From Coniochaeta sp. PMI_546 (lineage: Eukaryota > Ascomycota > Sordariomycetes > Coniochaetales > Coniochaetaceae): 64,000 bases of DNA. The stretch spans positions 682,001 through 746,000 of the forward strand of contig MU271144.1 of assembly GCA_021432605.1 (NCBI GenBank), read 5' to 3'. This document shows, one piece after another, positions 33,758 to 44,311 of the stretch; position 1 is the first letter of the stretch, and every line of letters begins with the position of its first letter. The translations under genes were made by a program, and so were the position numbers. Below the pieces are notes generated by a model, which saw nothing but the letters and a program-made list of their open reading frames with translations, was not told the origin of the DNA and made no database searches.

Positions 33758-35730
33758 AGTGATGTCGTCTCAAGAAGTCCGGCGCTTCATGGATCATGAA
33801 GATGACACACGGTGAAGCGGCGAGTGAAATAAGGTGCTGAAGAGTGATCGACGAAGGATACAACTCGAGTTGGTTGACCACGGACGTGGTAAAAGAGCTG
33901 AAGTCGCAATGAAGGGCGGCGATTGAGATGGGAGGACGAAGTTGAAAGGCCAGGTATTGTTCTGGCAAAGTTCATACAAAGGTCAAAAGAGGTGAATACA
34001 GCAAATATGTCGAGGCGCAGGTGACTGCCCCCTTTCTGCTGCCAGAGCGAGCTTGGTGATAGACTGGTGAGAGCGGCGGCGACAAGTATTTCCGGCCCGA
34101 AAATATAGACTGAAATGTCACTATTCAGAGTGTTAGTGGTGAGGATGAGGATGCCCAGGTCAAGATCGAGCAGGTTCGACGTACCTTCAGCCAGAGTCAA
34201 CAAGCTTCTGGTTGCAAGCAGTACCGAGGTCTGTGGCTGCCTTCGTAACAGCTTGATTGATTGAAAGAAAACAATTCAAAAGCAATTCTTTGATGCAGCA
34301 GGTTGAGGGATGAGGAATGGAGGTGGTGGGTTGGGTTGAGGTTGAGATTGAGGAAGAGGTTGAGAGTGAGGAAGAGGTTGAGGATGAGGAAGAGATTGAG
34401 GTGGTTATTTGGAGGAAAACTCAAACTCTCGTCACAAGCAGAAGGAATGGTATTTATCAGAGGAGCTAGGTGCCTACCTTATTGTCGACAGGCTGCGTGC
34501 CAGTTCGACGCCGAGAAGGCCGGTGCCTAGTGTTCGCAGCGGAGCTCCGCTCCGAGCGTGGCTCCGTAGCCCGGGGCCGCGAGCTGCCTTGCAAAATCAT
34601 CGCTCCCAGCTACAACAGCACCAACCAGAACTTGTTCACAGAAAGTCACATTCAGCAGCTTAGCATTGACCGGTATGGTAGTCTAGGCATCACCGAGGTT
34701 GGACATTGGGCTCATCTCGGGCCAAGGGGGACAAGGACAGCCCGGAGATTCATGCTCCAGCTCTGAGTGAGAGGGCAATGTGGAGTGTGTCCAGACAACC
34801 TCACAGAAGCACTAGCTGAACAGGAATGATGCATACATCACAGATGGAGACTTGCTATGTGTAAGGAAGTTACCACGGGGGCATTAGTCTAGAGTACTTC
34901 TTTGCCCAAGGCAACAGCCCGAGACGACATAGTGCTGGTGTTGTGGTGATCTTGGTACCACTGGGCACCCATATTGCTACTGCAACTATGTTTGGAAACG
35001 AGAGAGAAGTCCCGGGGTAACGACTGAAGGCTCAGCCAAGCTTGCAGTAGCAGTACCCAAAGCCTCACGAAGAGGGACACAAGGAAGACTGGGTGGTTTC
35101 AAGAAGGCGGTGCATGTCCGTCACACCACACATACGCATGGCCACGTTCGTCACATCGGATAGAATATGTGAGGGCGTCACTGAATGTATGAACAAGAAG
35201 ATTTGAGAGCCCAAAAGAGACTCTTCATAACAGAATAAAAGGCTGTCCTTTGAAGCCATGCCCATGAACTGACCGCTCACACATGGGTGAAAGAAAGCCA
35301 GGGTTCGAGTGTTCAAGAAACTGGGCAGAGGATAGGACGAGAACATGCGGTTCGTGCCAATGAACACGTCTCTTCGTAATAGCAGACTCCTGTATCGGAA
35401 CGAGACTTTGTTTTTGACAATCTGAGGTCATGAATATAAGGTAGCTTGAGTCATTCCCCGTGGTTGAAGAGAGGATGGCGGTTTAGTTGGAAGGGGTGAA
35501 GTTGAGAGTGGATCCCGAATTTGGACTTCTTTCGAGCCTCAACCCGCTTGATGACCCAAGGATACTTTCATAGTATGTAGCACTGGTGAGTGTTCACAAA
35601 GGTGCCTTCCAAGGAACCAGGTAGTTTGTCCAATGATGCATACAATCCTTCCTATGCCCAATAAGATGTAGTTTATATGGACTCTCTAGCTTTTGCTCTA
35701 AATGGTAGTTACGGCAGGCAAATCCAAGCT
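33758..35730. other. Gene-poor region of 2 kb
   Basis: It holds the upstream region of the Cys-rich gene and the 3' flank of the PLP-enzyme gene. A short minisatellite (34328-34403) and one GGTACC palindrome (34954-34959) are seen. Small open frames look random. Confidence 0.45.
34328..34403. repeat. 18-bp minisatellite
   Basis: Three near-perfect 18-bp units of the form GATTGAGGAAGAGGTTGA occupy 34346-34399, with a degenerate partial unit on the left. The purine-rich strand is the plus strand. It lies about 600 bp upstream of the Cys-rich gene. Confidence 0.85.
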
Positions 35731-37065
35731 TTAGCTGGCAAAAACAGGCGTCTCCGTGACCTTCTCCTCTGTCGTATCTACACCTGACGCACCGCTCTTG
35801 GAGCCCTTTCCTGCCTTTAGAGCCTCAAACGCCTGCAGCAGATCGTCCCTCAGGTCCTCCCACCCCTCAACACCAATACTGACTCTCAGCAGCCGCTTGT
35901 CGATGCCCAGGTCCGACATGGCCCGCCACTCTATCAGGCTCTCGACACCGCCCAGACTCGTAGCATGATGGAACAAGTGCAGCTTGCTCGGCAGCCTCTT
36001 CGCGTCATCCGCCTCCTTCATTATGATGCTGAACACCGGTCCGTACCCGTTGGGCATCTGCCTCCTCAGCCACGACCCCTCCTCCTTGGCCTCGGGCTGC
36101 TGGCTCGCATGATGGATCTTCTCGACCGTACTCGCCACCAGCCCGTCCTTGCTGCTCTCCATCTCCCCAACCAACCAATCCACCAGGTTCTGCGCACTCC
36201 TCACCTGCCTCGTGACCCTCAGCTCCAGCGTCCTCACGCTCCTAACACCCAACCACCCCTCCAGACTCCCCATCACCGACCCCAAGAAGATCCTCTCGTC
36301 CCTCAGCCCCGCAATCCACCCCTTCTCGCCCCCGGCGCGGTCGGGCCTGACACTCAGCACGCCGCAGAGCATATCGCTGTGCCCGCCAAAGTACTTGGTC
36401 CCGCTGTGCATGACGACATCGACCCCCCACCGGAACGGATCCAGCAGCGGCGGCGGCGCAAACGTCGCGTCGCAGCTGAGGTAGCAACCCTTCTCGTCCG
36501 CCACCTTGCGCCAGTACTCCAGGTCCCTCGCCTCCCCGTACGGGTTGAGCGGGGTCTCGACGTGGATGAGGTCGCCCGCTTGCAGCCTGGCCAGGTCCGC
36601 CTGGTCGTAGAGCTCGAGGGTCTCCATGCCGTTCAGCTTGTGCATCATGCGCAGCACGCCGTGGCAGCCGTGGTAGCCGGACCCGATGGCCACGCGCCTG
36701 GGGTTGAGGAAGGCCACCAGGGCGTAGAAGGCGGACAGGCCCGAGGCGTAGGTCAGGGAGGGGCCCTTGAGGACGGCGGAGAGGATGGCTTCCAGACGGG
36801 TGGAGTTGGGGGCGCTGTCGCGGGAGTAGATGTGGCTGTCGTGCGGGGCGTTGGGGTCCAGGTTGTCCCAGGGTCTCAGGTCGTCCGGGTCCGGGGCATA
36901 GCGGAAGGTGGTGGATGTGTGCAGCGGCGGGGCCACGGCGCGGTGCGAGTTGATGTAGTCGTCTGCGTGGACGGAGAGGGAGGCGATGGAGAGCGGGTGG
37001 GAGAAGGCCGAGGATAGGTGGTCCGGGCCGGAGCCAGTGCCGGTGCCGGGGTTGGGTCCGGACAT
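35731..37065 (-). CDS. Cys/Met-metabolism PLP enzyme (cystathionine lyase/synthase-like)
   Basis: One exon of 444 aa. Family marks are TYASGLSAFYALVAFL, GSGYHGCHGVLR, HVETPLNPYGEARDLE, LSCDATFAPPPLLDP and the PLP-lysine motif VVMHSGTKYFGGHSDMLCG, in which Lys224 should form the aldimine. The C-terminal domain has SLGGVESLIEWR and LLRVSIGVEGWEDLRDDL. The fold type I family holds cystathionine gamma-synthase, beta-lyase, gamma-lyase and related enzymes of the transsulfuration pathway; the text most resembles the fungal cystathionine-lyase-like group (yeast YHR112C and relatives) whose substrate is poorly known. It is likely cytosolic. A TATATAAC box lies about 130 bp upstream. Together with the next two minus-strand genes it may form a small accessory group, but no functional link is shown. 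Confidence 0.88.
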   Translation of the reverse strand: MSGPNPGTGTGSGPDHLSSAFSHPLSIASLSVHADDYINSHRAVAPPLHTSTTFRYAPDPDDLRPWDNLDPNAPHDSHIYSRDSAPNSTRLEAILSAVLKGPSLTYASGLSAFYALVAFLNPRRVAIGSGYHGCHGVLRMMHKLNGMETLELYDQADLARLQAGDLIHVETPLNPYGEARDLEYWRKVADEKGCYLSCDATFAPPPLLDPFRWGVDVVMHSGTKYFGGHSDMLCGVLSVRPDRAGGEKGWIAGLRDERIFLGSVMGSLEGWLGVRSVRTLELRVTRQVRSAQNLVDWLVGEMESSKDGLVASTVEKIHHASQQPEAKEEGSWLRRQMPNGYGPVFSIIMKEADDAKRLPSKLHLFHHATSLGGVESLIEWRAMSDLGIDKRLLRVSIGVEGWEDLRDDLLQAFEALKAGKGSKSGASGVDTTEEKVTETPVFAS

Positions 37066-37741
37066 GTTTTTTTCCCCTCCTGTTGGGTGGGAAGGGAAAG
37101 GAAATAACTTGCAGTCTTCACTCCTTTCAAAGGGTGCGGCGGAGATTGTTTTCTCGGAAATAGAGTGGTATGAAGAAGGGACGGGGACGGGAGTGTTATA
37201 TACCAGACTTGTTAGCTCGTCATCTTAGTCAAGAATTGCTACCGCTGCGGGAATGTCTACGACAAGGCGTGGTTTTCATGTCATCTCCATCCTGGGCAGT
37301 GGTCACTAGTGGGGAGGGTGGTGGGGTTGGTTTTATCGTAGCATAAGGTAGTCGGCGTGTCGGACTGAGATCGGAGGACTGCATATCCACTTTCAACCTC
37401 ACCTGTTCATCACAGGCGGTATTCACAGTAGACGAGCTCGTGAAGTTCATGTGGCTAAGATTACATGTTCTGTAAAGCTTACGAGATTGTCAACGACCCC
37501 TAGCGAAGTCTAGGCGTGAAGTCGCAATTGATCGCCAAGTCTCGCCCCGTATGAATGACTCCCTCAACCTCTATCTATTCAGGCGGTCAATTAGGTCTGG
37601 CAGTCTTTCGTTTGAACTTGTCCATTAGGGCAGGTCCCATCTTCAGTGAACTATACGAACTGGACACGGCGACAGGCTTGTATTCTCTTGCGTAACGAAA
37701 TGTTAGACGAGCCTTCTGCCGAAAGACATGCTAAGGGAAAG
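37066..37741. other. Intergenic gap
   Basis: This 676-bp stretch holds the promoter of the PLP-enzyme gene and the 3' flank of the lactamase-fold gene. The TATA candidate is listed separately. No gene is seen. Confidence 0.45.
37196..37203 (-). promoter_or_regulatory. TATA box candidate for the PLP-enzyme gene
   Basis: TATATAAC on the minus strand, about 131 bp upstream of the start codon at 37065, in a GC-rich setting that makes it stand out. Confidence 0.4.
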
Positions 37742-39493
37742 TTACAAACAGAATACTAGACCGCAATCACCGCCTCGCCCACGAAGGCCAGACGCCTTTC
37801 CTCTCCTACTCTCCCCCTCTCTCTTCAAAGTCACTCCCATCTCCGGCACCTCCACCGCGATAGCCTTCCCCTGAGCGTCAAGCTCAAAGGACAACCTCCC
37901 TCCCACCCCACCCACCATCCCATCCATCCACGTAACGCAAGTCGGCGTGCCCGCATCCACCAGCGCCTCCCGATCCTGCACCACACCCACAAACTGATGT
38001 CTCTTTCCTCCCTTATCCCAGACATTCGTAGGATACACCCTGAAATCCAGACTCCCCAACCCAATCCCCGCCCCCTCCGCAGCGTCCCTCCTCACATCCC
38101 GTCCTCCAACCGTCATATTCACGACCACCAAGCCCGGCCACGCATCGACCCCAAACACCGCCTCGCCGTCCGCCCCGCTGTACCTCCCGCCGTACCTCCG
38201 AGCACCCTGCAAGGCAGCAATCTCCACTATCCCCCCCAGACCATCAGCGACCAGGTCCGCATAGACATTCAGATCTGCCGCCCTCCCACCCTCATCGTGA
38301 GCCAGGATGGCGAACCCGACGCCCAGGTCCGGCACCAAGCCGAGGTAGGAGCTGTAGGCCCCTACCTGCCCGGACTTGAGGAGGATGTCGATGATCAGCT
38401 GCGAGTTGAGGGGGGAGCGGTAGACCTCCCATGGCCGGCCGACGCCGTTGCGGATGTTGGATGTGTCTGCGCTGGTGGGCGATAGCCACCGGCGGGTCGT
38501 GGCGGGCGGCAGGAGGGCGGAGGATAGGATTGAAGAGCCGGCCTGGGCGAGGTCGCGAGGGGTGGCGAGGAGGGAGAGGGATGCTTGTTCGCCTTTGGAG
38601 GAGGGGTTGAGGCCGGTGCCGAAGAGGGTGGCTTGGTTGGTAGGGCTGAGGAGGGCCGTGTGCGTTAGGTTCAGTGGCTTTAGGATGGAGGTGTTGAGTA
38701 TGTCGCTGAATTTGGCTGTATTGTTGTCCCGTGCGGTGATGGCGAAGGCGAGGAGCTGGAATGCCGCGTTGGAGAATAGAGGCGTTGTGTCGGGGAGGAA
38801 GATGGGTGGGATCTTGGCAAATGAGGCCACAAAAGCTAAGGACATGTGTTTAGTGTCAACACTTGAGGTAGAGGGACACTGGGCTCAAGGCTCACCCTGC
38901 TTGTTGCATGGTGCTCCGAGCTCGCAGGCATTGGAGTCTCGGGCAATACCCGCCATGTGCCCGGCCAGAGCCTCAATGGTGACAGTGCTCCAGTCGACGG
39001 TGATGTTGGCACCACACGCGGCAGACTTGAGTTCAGGAAGATACTTCGTGACTGGATCGCTCCAGGTCTCAACACCCATCTCAGCCAGCCAGGCGTAGAC
39101 GGTGAAGAGCTGCGTCAGAGAGCCCAAGGCAAAGACAGTGTCGGATGTCACGTTGGCCTCCTTCCACGCCGCAGGTGCAGTGTAGTGGTAGCTATAAAAG
39201 ATGGGATCGCCCACATCATCATCCGTTGGTGAAAAGAGGACAACAGAGAAAGAGGTAGTGTTCGGTGTGATGGCACCATATACCTCACTTTTACCGATGC
39301 GCGTCAAGTTGTCGAACACGGCGTTGAAGTCCTTGGACAAAGCACCAACGGCATCGGAGGATTTGGACAGAATGGGTGCATCGTAGTATGCTCGCAGGAG
39401 AGGACATGGCTGGTAGGAAGCCTTGTCTACGGCTTGACTGAGTGACAGAAGACACCACCAGATGGTGGAGACTGTAACCGTTGACGAACGCAT
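37742..39493 (-). CDS. Secreted beta-lactamase-fold protein lacking two catalytic residues
   Basis: Exons 38896-39493 and 37742-38835 give 563 aa; the join reads PCNKQAFVASFAK with a GTGAGC donor and TTAG acceptor. A signal peptide covers about 1-21. The class C beta-lactamase / penicillin-binding-protein fold is shown by YHYTAPAAWKEANVTSDTVF, DPVTKYLPELKS, LAGHMAGIARDSN, SNAAFQLLAFAIT, ILKPLNLTHTALL and the C-terminal VGAYSSYLGLVPDLGVGFAIL. The active-site SxxK is SLTQ (Ser125, Gln128), and the YxN motif is FSN (Phe220-Asn222). A K-S-G near the third motif remains. With both the general-base Lys and Tyr replaced, normal serine hydrolysis is doubtful. Many N-glycosylation sequons fit an extracellular protein. 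A Zn2Cys6 gene lies directly upstream on the same strand. Confidence 0.87.
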
Positions 39494-39561
39494 GTTGGCG
39501 GTATGAACGAGTGTTCGAGGGTGAATGTCTCTGCGACGACATCGAACGGTGTCTGTCCGTC

Positions 39562-39574
39562 ATATTTATATATG
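39562..39574 (-). promoter_or_regulatory. TATA box candidate for the lactamase-fold gene
   Basis: The minus strand carries an extended TATATAAATAT word about 70-80 bp upstream of the start codon at 39493, inside the 297-bp gap to the Zn2Cys6 gene. It is the strongest TATA-like word in the window. Confidence 0.5.
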
Positions 39575-39790
39575 CAATATTGAACGCGCGTTAGGTACGC
39601 CTGCTGCCGTCGTAGATGCGTGCCTCTCACGGATAGAGGAACGAGTTCCTGTCGATGTCCGTGTCCGTGTCCGCACCGTATTGCTGCGCCTTCGTCGGTT
39701 CAGGGGTAAAAGTCCGTGTCCGTGTCCGTACCAACACGCCGACCACCAGGCCGGGGCGCTCCATGTGTCCAAGGCCCTACACAGGCGCTT

Positions 39791-41902
39791 TCAAAATAAG
39801 TCAGAATCCTGCATCCCGAGGAACAGCCCAAAATCTATGTCTCGCAGGTCTTCAGCAACGAGGTCAGTGAAGGAGAAGTCCCCACTCCCGAAGTTCACGG
39901 ACTCCGCGGTACTGCCAGTCACAGGAGGATCAACTTCCGCGCCGCGACTGCTTGCGTCGCCGGCATGGCTCGTTGCAACATCGTTGCTGCCTGGTGTCGA
40001 AAAAGATTCAAGTCCTGTGTGTCGGAGATACCAAGCTTCAATGCCTCGAGCTCGTTTCAGGAAGTGGTAGAAGATGTCGCGATCACCAGTGCTGTCCTCT
40101 TGCGGCGTCACCAGCGACTGCAGCCTAAGCAGTATTTGTCGCAGCGTGTGACGGAAGTCCAGATGCCTCCGGAGATGTTTTGTCAGATGTGAGATCGATG
40201 AACTCCCTGCTAGAACATCGAGCCTGGCTGAAACAGACAAGCCCCAGCTCAGAACGATCCACTCGAGATTCGACAGGAATTTCTCGTAACCCGGCGGCAT
40301 TGCTAGGAGGGTGCTGGTGACAGACTTGGATACTAAAATGCATTCTGAGAGCGAGTCTGTGACAGACTGTGGCTTGTCAGCTAGCGATTGTTGTAACAGA
40401 CCGGCTCCTGGCGGAAATCCCAACAAAGACTTTTGGCTCATGAGAAGCTCAAGCACGTTCAATTGCAGCCCGATTACCGCTTGTTGACGCATTAGCAATT
40501 GCCAGGAAGAGATGTCCATAGCATGGATTGTGGGGGACATACGACAATCACTCAGGGCAAAAGCAAGATTCGACTTGAAGGTGTCCATCTGATCCCGTAA
40601 AGACGCGAGGTTTGCCTCGGTGTCATTCGTATCATCAGCTGAAGATTTGGCGTTTCTGACAGTATATTCGGCCCGTTCCAAAAGTCGTTGAAGCCGTACG
40701 ATGTGCCAGAGATATTTGTCGCTAGGATATTCACCCCGCGGATCGAGCATCTTGCAGCTCTCCAGAATGAAGTCTGTGTAAGGGAAGGAATGCATCTTTT
40801 GCACTATGATGGAGGAGCTTACAACAAACTCAGCACCATTATTGTGTGGCATGAGACTGAGGCGACGTTCAAGCTTACCTCGAAGCCAAGTAATATGTTC
40901 CAGCCAGCGCTCTCAACTCATCTGAGCCCCATTCCGTGCTTTGTCCTTCATCGGACGTGTTGACAGCCCATAACTGTTGCCTTCGGGGTCGATCAAGTCG
41001 CAAATCGCAAATAATACTCGTTGCAAGGTGCAACTGTTGAGTGTAGCTGCGGGACCGAGGTTGAAAATGTGCCCTAGTCACGTCAGAGCTGAGCAACTTT
41101 CGAACAGCGGTGTTACTGACCAGGCTAAGTGAAGAAGCAGCCCTTGTAACACGTCAAGAGAGACCAGCTTGCCAACTATCAGTTTAGCTGCAAGTACTCT
41201 GTTGAAGAGCCCGCTGAGTTTCCTTTGCAAGACAAAGTCTTCGAAGGATGCGACAGCCAGAATGGCGAGGTGGGTGCATGGTCTCTGCTGGCGCATGTCT
41301 TGAGGTGTGGCATTTTCAAGCACAACAACGAAGGGGAAACGTGGAGCTAGCTTAGTTCGGAACACATCGAACAACCGCGCTTCCCTCTCAGTGTCTAAAC
41401 AGTCGCGTACTAGCGCCAAGAGGTCGTTCAAGTCATCTGGAACTAGGAGCTGGGAGGATGACGGTTCGAGACTCGCATCTTGTGTGACGACGTCCCCGTT
41501 AAGCACGGTTCCTGTACCGGCTTGGCTGTCGGTTGTTCGTCCCCTGACGGTATTCCGTATCTCACGGCGACTCGTCCTGCGAGTACTAGAATGAGGAGAT
41601 GCCGCATAGTTCTGCCGGCGAGGAGGAAAGACGCAATCCTTGTCCAAACGCAGGCATCGATCGCAAGGACCTGATTCCTGGCTTCGATCGCACCGGATCT
41701 TGCCAATGAAACATGTATTGCATGTCTTGAGCAATGGCGCGGATGAGCCTGCGGTATGTCGTTTCGATTTCCGCATGTCACCTCTCCGGACAATGGAGGA
41801 GGTGGCGGCAGGATGATTCGGGGAGCAAGTTCCCTGGAAGTTGACTCTTGGGCAACGCGTCATCACGTGACTCTTACACTCTGACGAACGAACTGACGAC
41901 AA
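39791..41902 (-). CDS. Zn2Cys6 transcription factor
   Basis: Exons 41121-41902, 40879-41073 and 39791-40817 give 667 aa. The zinc cluster is Cys61-x2-Cys64-x6-Cys71-x8-Cys80-x2-Cys83-x6-Cys90, preceded by basic RKSKRH. The middle homology region spans the joins: HLAWAHFQPRSRSYTQ, RALAGTYYLASS and IIVQKMHSFPYTDF. The donor of intron 1 is GTCAGT and the acceptor of intron 2 is TTGTAAG, chosen because it alone keeps frame and rebuilds the family text. The C-terminus is acidic (DLVAEDLRDIDFGLFLGMQD), a plausible activation region. These factors bind CGG-type half sites in the nucleus. The start could also be Met43 (MRKSKRHT). Lying 297 bp upstream of a secreted protein gene on the same strand, it may regulate it; this is inference. 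Confidence 0.88.
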
Positions 41903-42751
41903 GCTCCGCCATGGACAGCAAGGAAGCAGAACAAAGTACCGATCTCAAGAATCGAAGGATGGAAAAAATTTGTGTTCAAGGACAGTCAGTTTGAGGTGCC
42001 ATACTGATTGCCACTATAGTGAGATCGAATCGCTGAGGCGAGAGGGTGATGTTGTGCACATTTGTCCCGAGAGATTCTTACTACCATGAATGACATTGCT
42101 ATGGAATTCCGCCGATTGTAGTATCGCCAACATAATCGTTAAAATTGGTATGGAATTAGTATTCTGTGCAATGGAGCGGTGCTGGCGTAGTGCAAGACAT
42201 CCGTTCAAGGTGAGTTACAAAGAACATAACCATTATGAAGTCTGGTCCCAAGTTGAGTCTCGCTTGATGCTAGGCTTCCCATCAGGAACGAGCGACTGTG
42301 TAAGAGCTTACCGTTGCTTTCACATCAATAGTTGCATGCGTGCAGTTGTACTGCTGACCGCTGTTCAGCAGAGCTATCGTCACCTGGAGATTGACCTTAG
42401 ATGCAATGAAGTGAACCAAGTCAACTGTTATCTCGAAGCGGCCGTGGAACAGAGAACAAGAAATGACTTGCCACTTTTCGTTCCGGCATTGTCATGGGAG
42501 AGGACAGTCCGGAGAATACATGTCCTCATGATGTACACACTCGTTTCTTCTCTACCAGAAAGGACCGTGAAATCACCTCTTGCTATCTCCAGCGCTTGTG
42601 TATTAGGTTTGGCTCCAGGTGGACCGCGGTGACTAGGTTTGAGCTTGAAATGTAAGTAGCTGATTTACATATACAGCCCGCGTTGTCGAAACCTAAGGTA
42701 GATCCAACGAAAAAACATACTTAAAGCGGTAGGCTTCGAGCATTCCTCTCA
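41903..42751. other. Divergent gap upstream of the Zn2Cys6 gene
   Basis: This 849-bp stretch lies between the factor gene and an orphan gene facing away. A 180-codon frame at 42090-42632 shows no domain, uneven composition and no splice context, so it is not called. Promoters of both genes should be here. Confidence 0.4.
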
Positions 42752-43727
42752 ATGTGGAAATATCTCTCATGTCACTGCGAAGATGCTCGCTGTTTGGAAG
42801 TGAGTATATCGTCGGCTTCCAGAGATCGAATGGCCCAACGCACACACATGATAACGGAGCATATGGAGCTAGAAGGGGACGAAGACCGGTCAATGAGCCG
42901 CTCCGTGATTGAAGATAACATGAAATCTTTAGCTCAGAAGAACACAGGAGCCGGGTTCGTACGGCGCGATCCGGCCGCGGTCAAGGCGTTTTGGGACGAG
43001 TGGAGAGCGAAGCTGTGGATCGACGACGATGAGATCTATGCCACTGAAGGCACAGCAGCCCATGATTTGCAAATAGCCTCTGGCGACAGTCCCTTCAGTA
43101 ATTGCCCCTTCAGCGACGGTGAGAGACTTTCTTCGGTGCCGTGTCGGTGACTTACCGCTGATGGTGGTCGCAGCGGAAGCAGAGGACAATGACACGGACT
43201 CGATGTCAGAATATGACCAAGACAGTGAAGACGACTCGAAGAGTGAATTCAACATCGATTGGAACAACGGAATCAACGCTGACTGGACCGTCGAGTACAA
43301 GGTCGACTGGACTAGTGATGACAACCGTACACAGCATGTGTGTGATGACGATTCGATGAGCGAGGGCCAGCATAGCTACAATCCTGCCGCACCAATCGCC
43401 AACCAGATAACCACCACCTTGCGTGGAGTCAATGAACAGCAACATCACCGACTAGACCAACAAGAAGCAGGATCAACTGAGACTTCTCAAATGGATGCGG
43501 ACCTCGATAAGGAAAAGACGCCGATAAGGGCAGAACAGCAGGTAGTGACCGAGGTACCACCAACGGAGCAAGTCAACAGCGCATACGGGAAGAGGATGAG
43601 CTCAAGCATTAACGAACGGCTGACCTCAGGGATGCGAGGGTCGAAGAAGACGGCGTGGAGACAGATCAAAGGCATGCTAGGAGTGTTCAGACCAACTACG
43701 CAGTGGTCGATATCTCCGCGAAGGTGA
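42752..43727 (+). CDS. Acidic orphan protein
   Basis: Exons 42752-43118 and 43174-43727 give up to 306 aa. The 55-bp intron has a GTGAGA donor and GCAG acceptor, and the join reads PFSDAEAEDNDTDSM. The start is uncertain: Met1, or inner Met27 (MAQRTHMITEHM) or Met38, could serve. The only ordered-looking part is RRDPAAVKAFWDEWRAKLWID before the intron. After it comes an acidic Ser/Asp stretch with three spaced DW words (FNIDWNNGINADWTVEY, then VDWTSDD). The C-terminus turns basic (RGSKKTAWRQIKGML). I do not recognise any family. It may be lineage-specific. It faces away from the Zn2Cys6 gene. Confidence 0.5.
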
Positions 43728-44311
43728 AGGAGCCATGTTAGTGGGTTAAGTGGGAGTAGTTAGGGAGCGAGGAAAACAAGGCAAATTAGACCTCTATAAG
43801 TTGAATAGCGATGCTGTGTTTGACTGGTAAGACAGGAAGATAGATGTAAAGTGAGATACAGCAGCATGCAGCTTTTACATAGTTCAGGAAACATGGAGCT
43901 TAACGTGTGACTACCAAAGGCATCCGTCAGTCTGCAAGCAATGTCTTTCGTCGTGTAGCCGTGTAGGATTGGCAGCATTTGTCAATGATTGATGTTGCGC
44001 AATGCCAGTTTGGCCTGCGTCCGGCCCGAAAGCGACTCAACGGGTGGCACTTGGCAGGATCGTCGGCCGGGCCTCTAACCCCCTTACAGCCTAGCTTCCA
44101 AGCTAAAGTTGACATCAGGCAACCCCACTGAAAAGATAGAGACGGGTATTACACCACTTATCGCCCCCCCCCCAAAGTTGGACCCCTTGATGATCCTGGA
44201 GTCCGAACAAAACCAGCCCATGGTCATCCGCAATCCGCCTTCTCGCGCCCGAATGCTGTCCACCACCCTCCTCATACCAGGCTTCTTCTTCCAACCGTCG
44301 CTGCCTTTGGA
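43728..44311. other. Intergenic gap, promoter of PTC7
   Basis: This 584-bp stretch includes a run of ten C at 44166-44175. No gene is supported; small frames on both strands near 44084-44327 are shadows of each other. Confidence 0.4.

Noticed and set aside
35965-37017. 350-codon frame opposite the PLP enzyme
   Set aside because: It is an antisense shadow of a GC-rich gene with no domain.
42090-42632. 180-codon frame upstream of the acidic orphan
   Set aside because: No family resemblance; moderate length can arise by chance here. Left uncalled.
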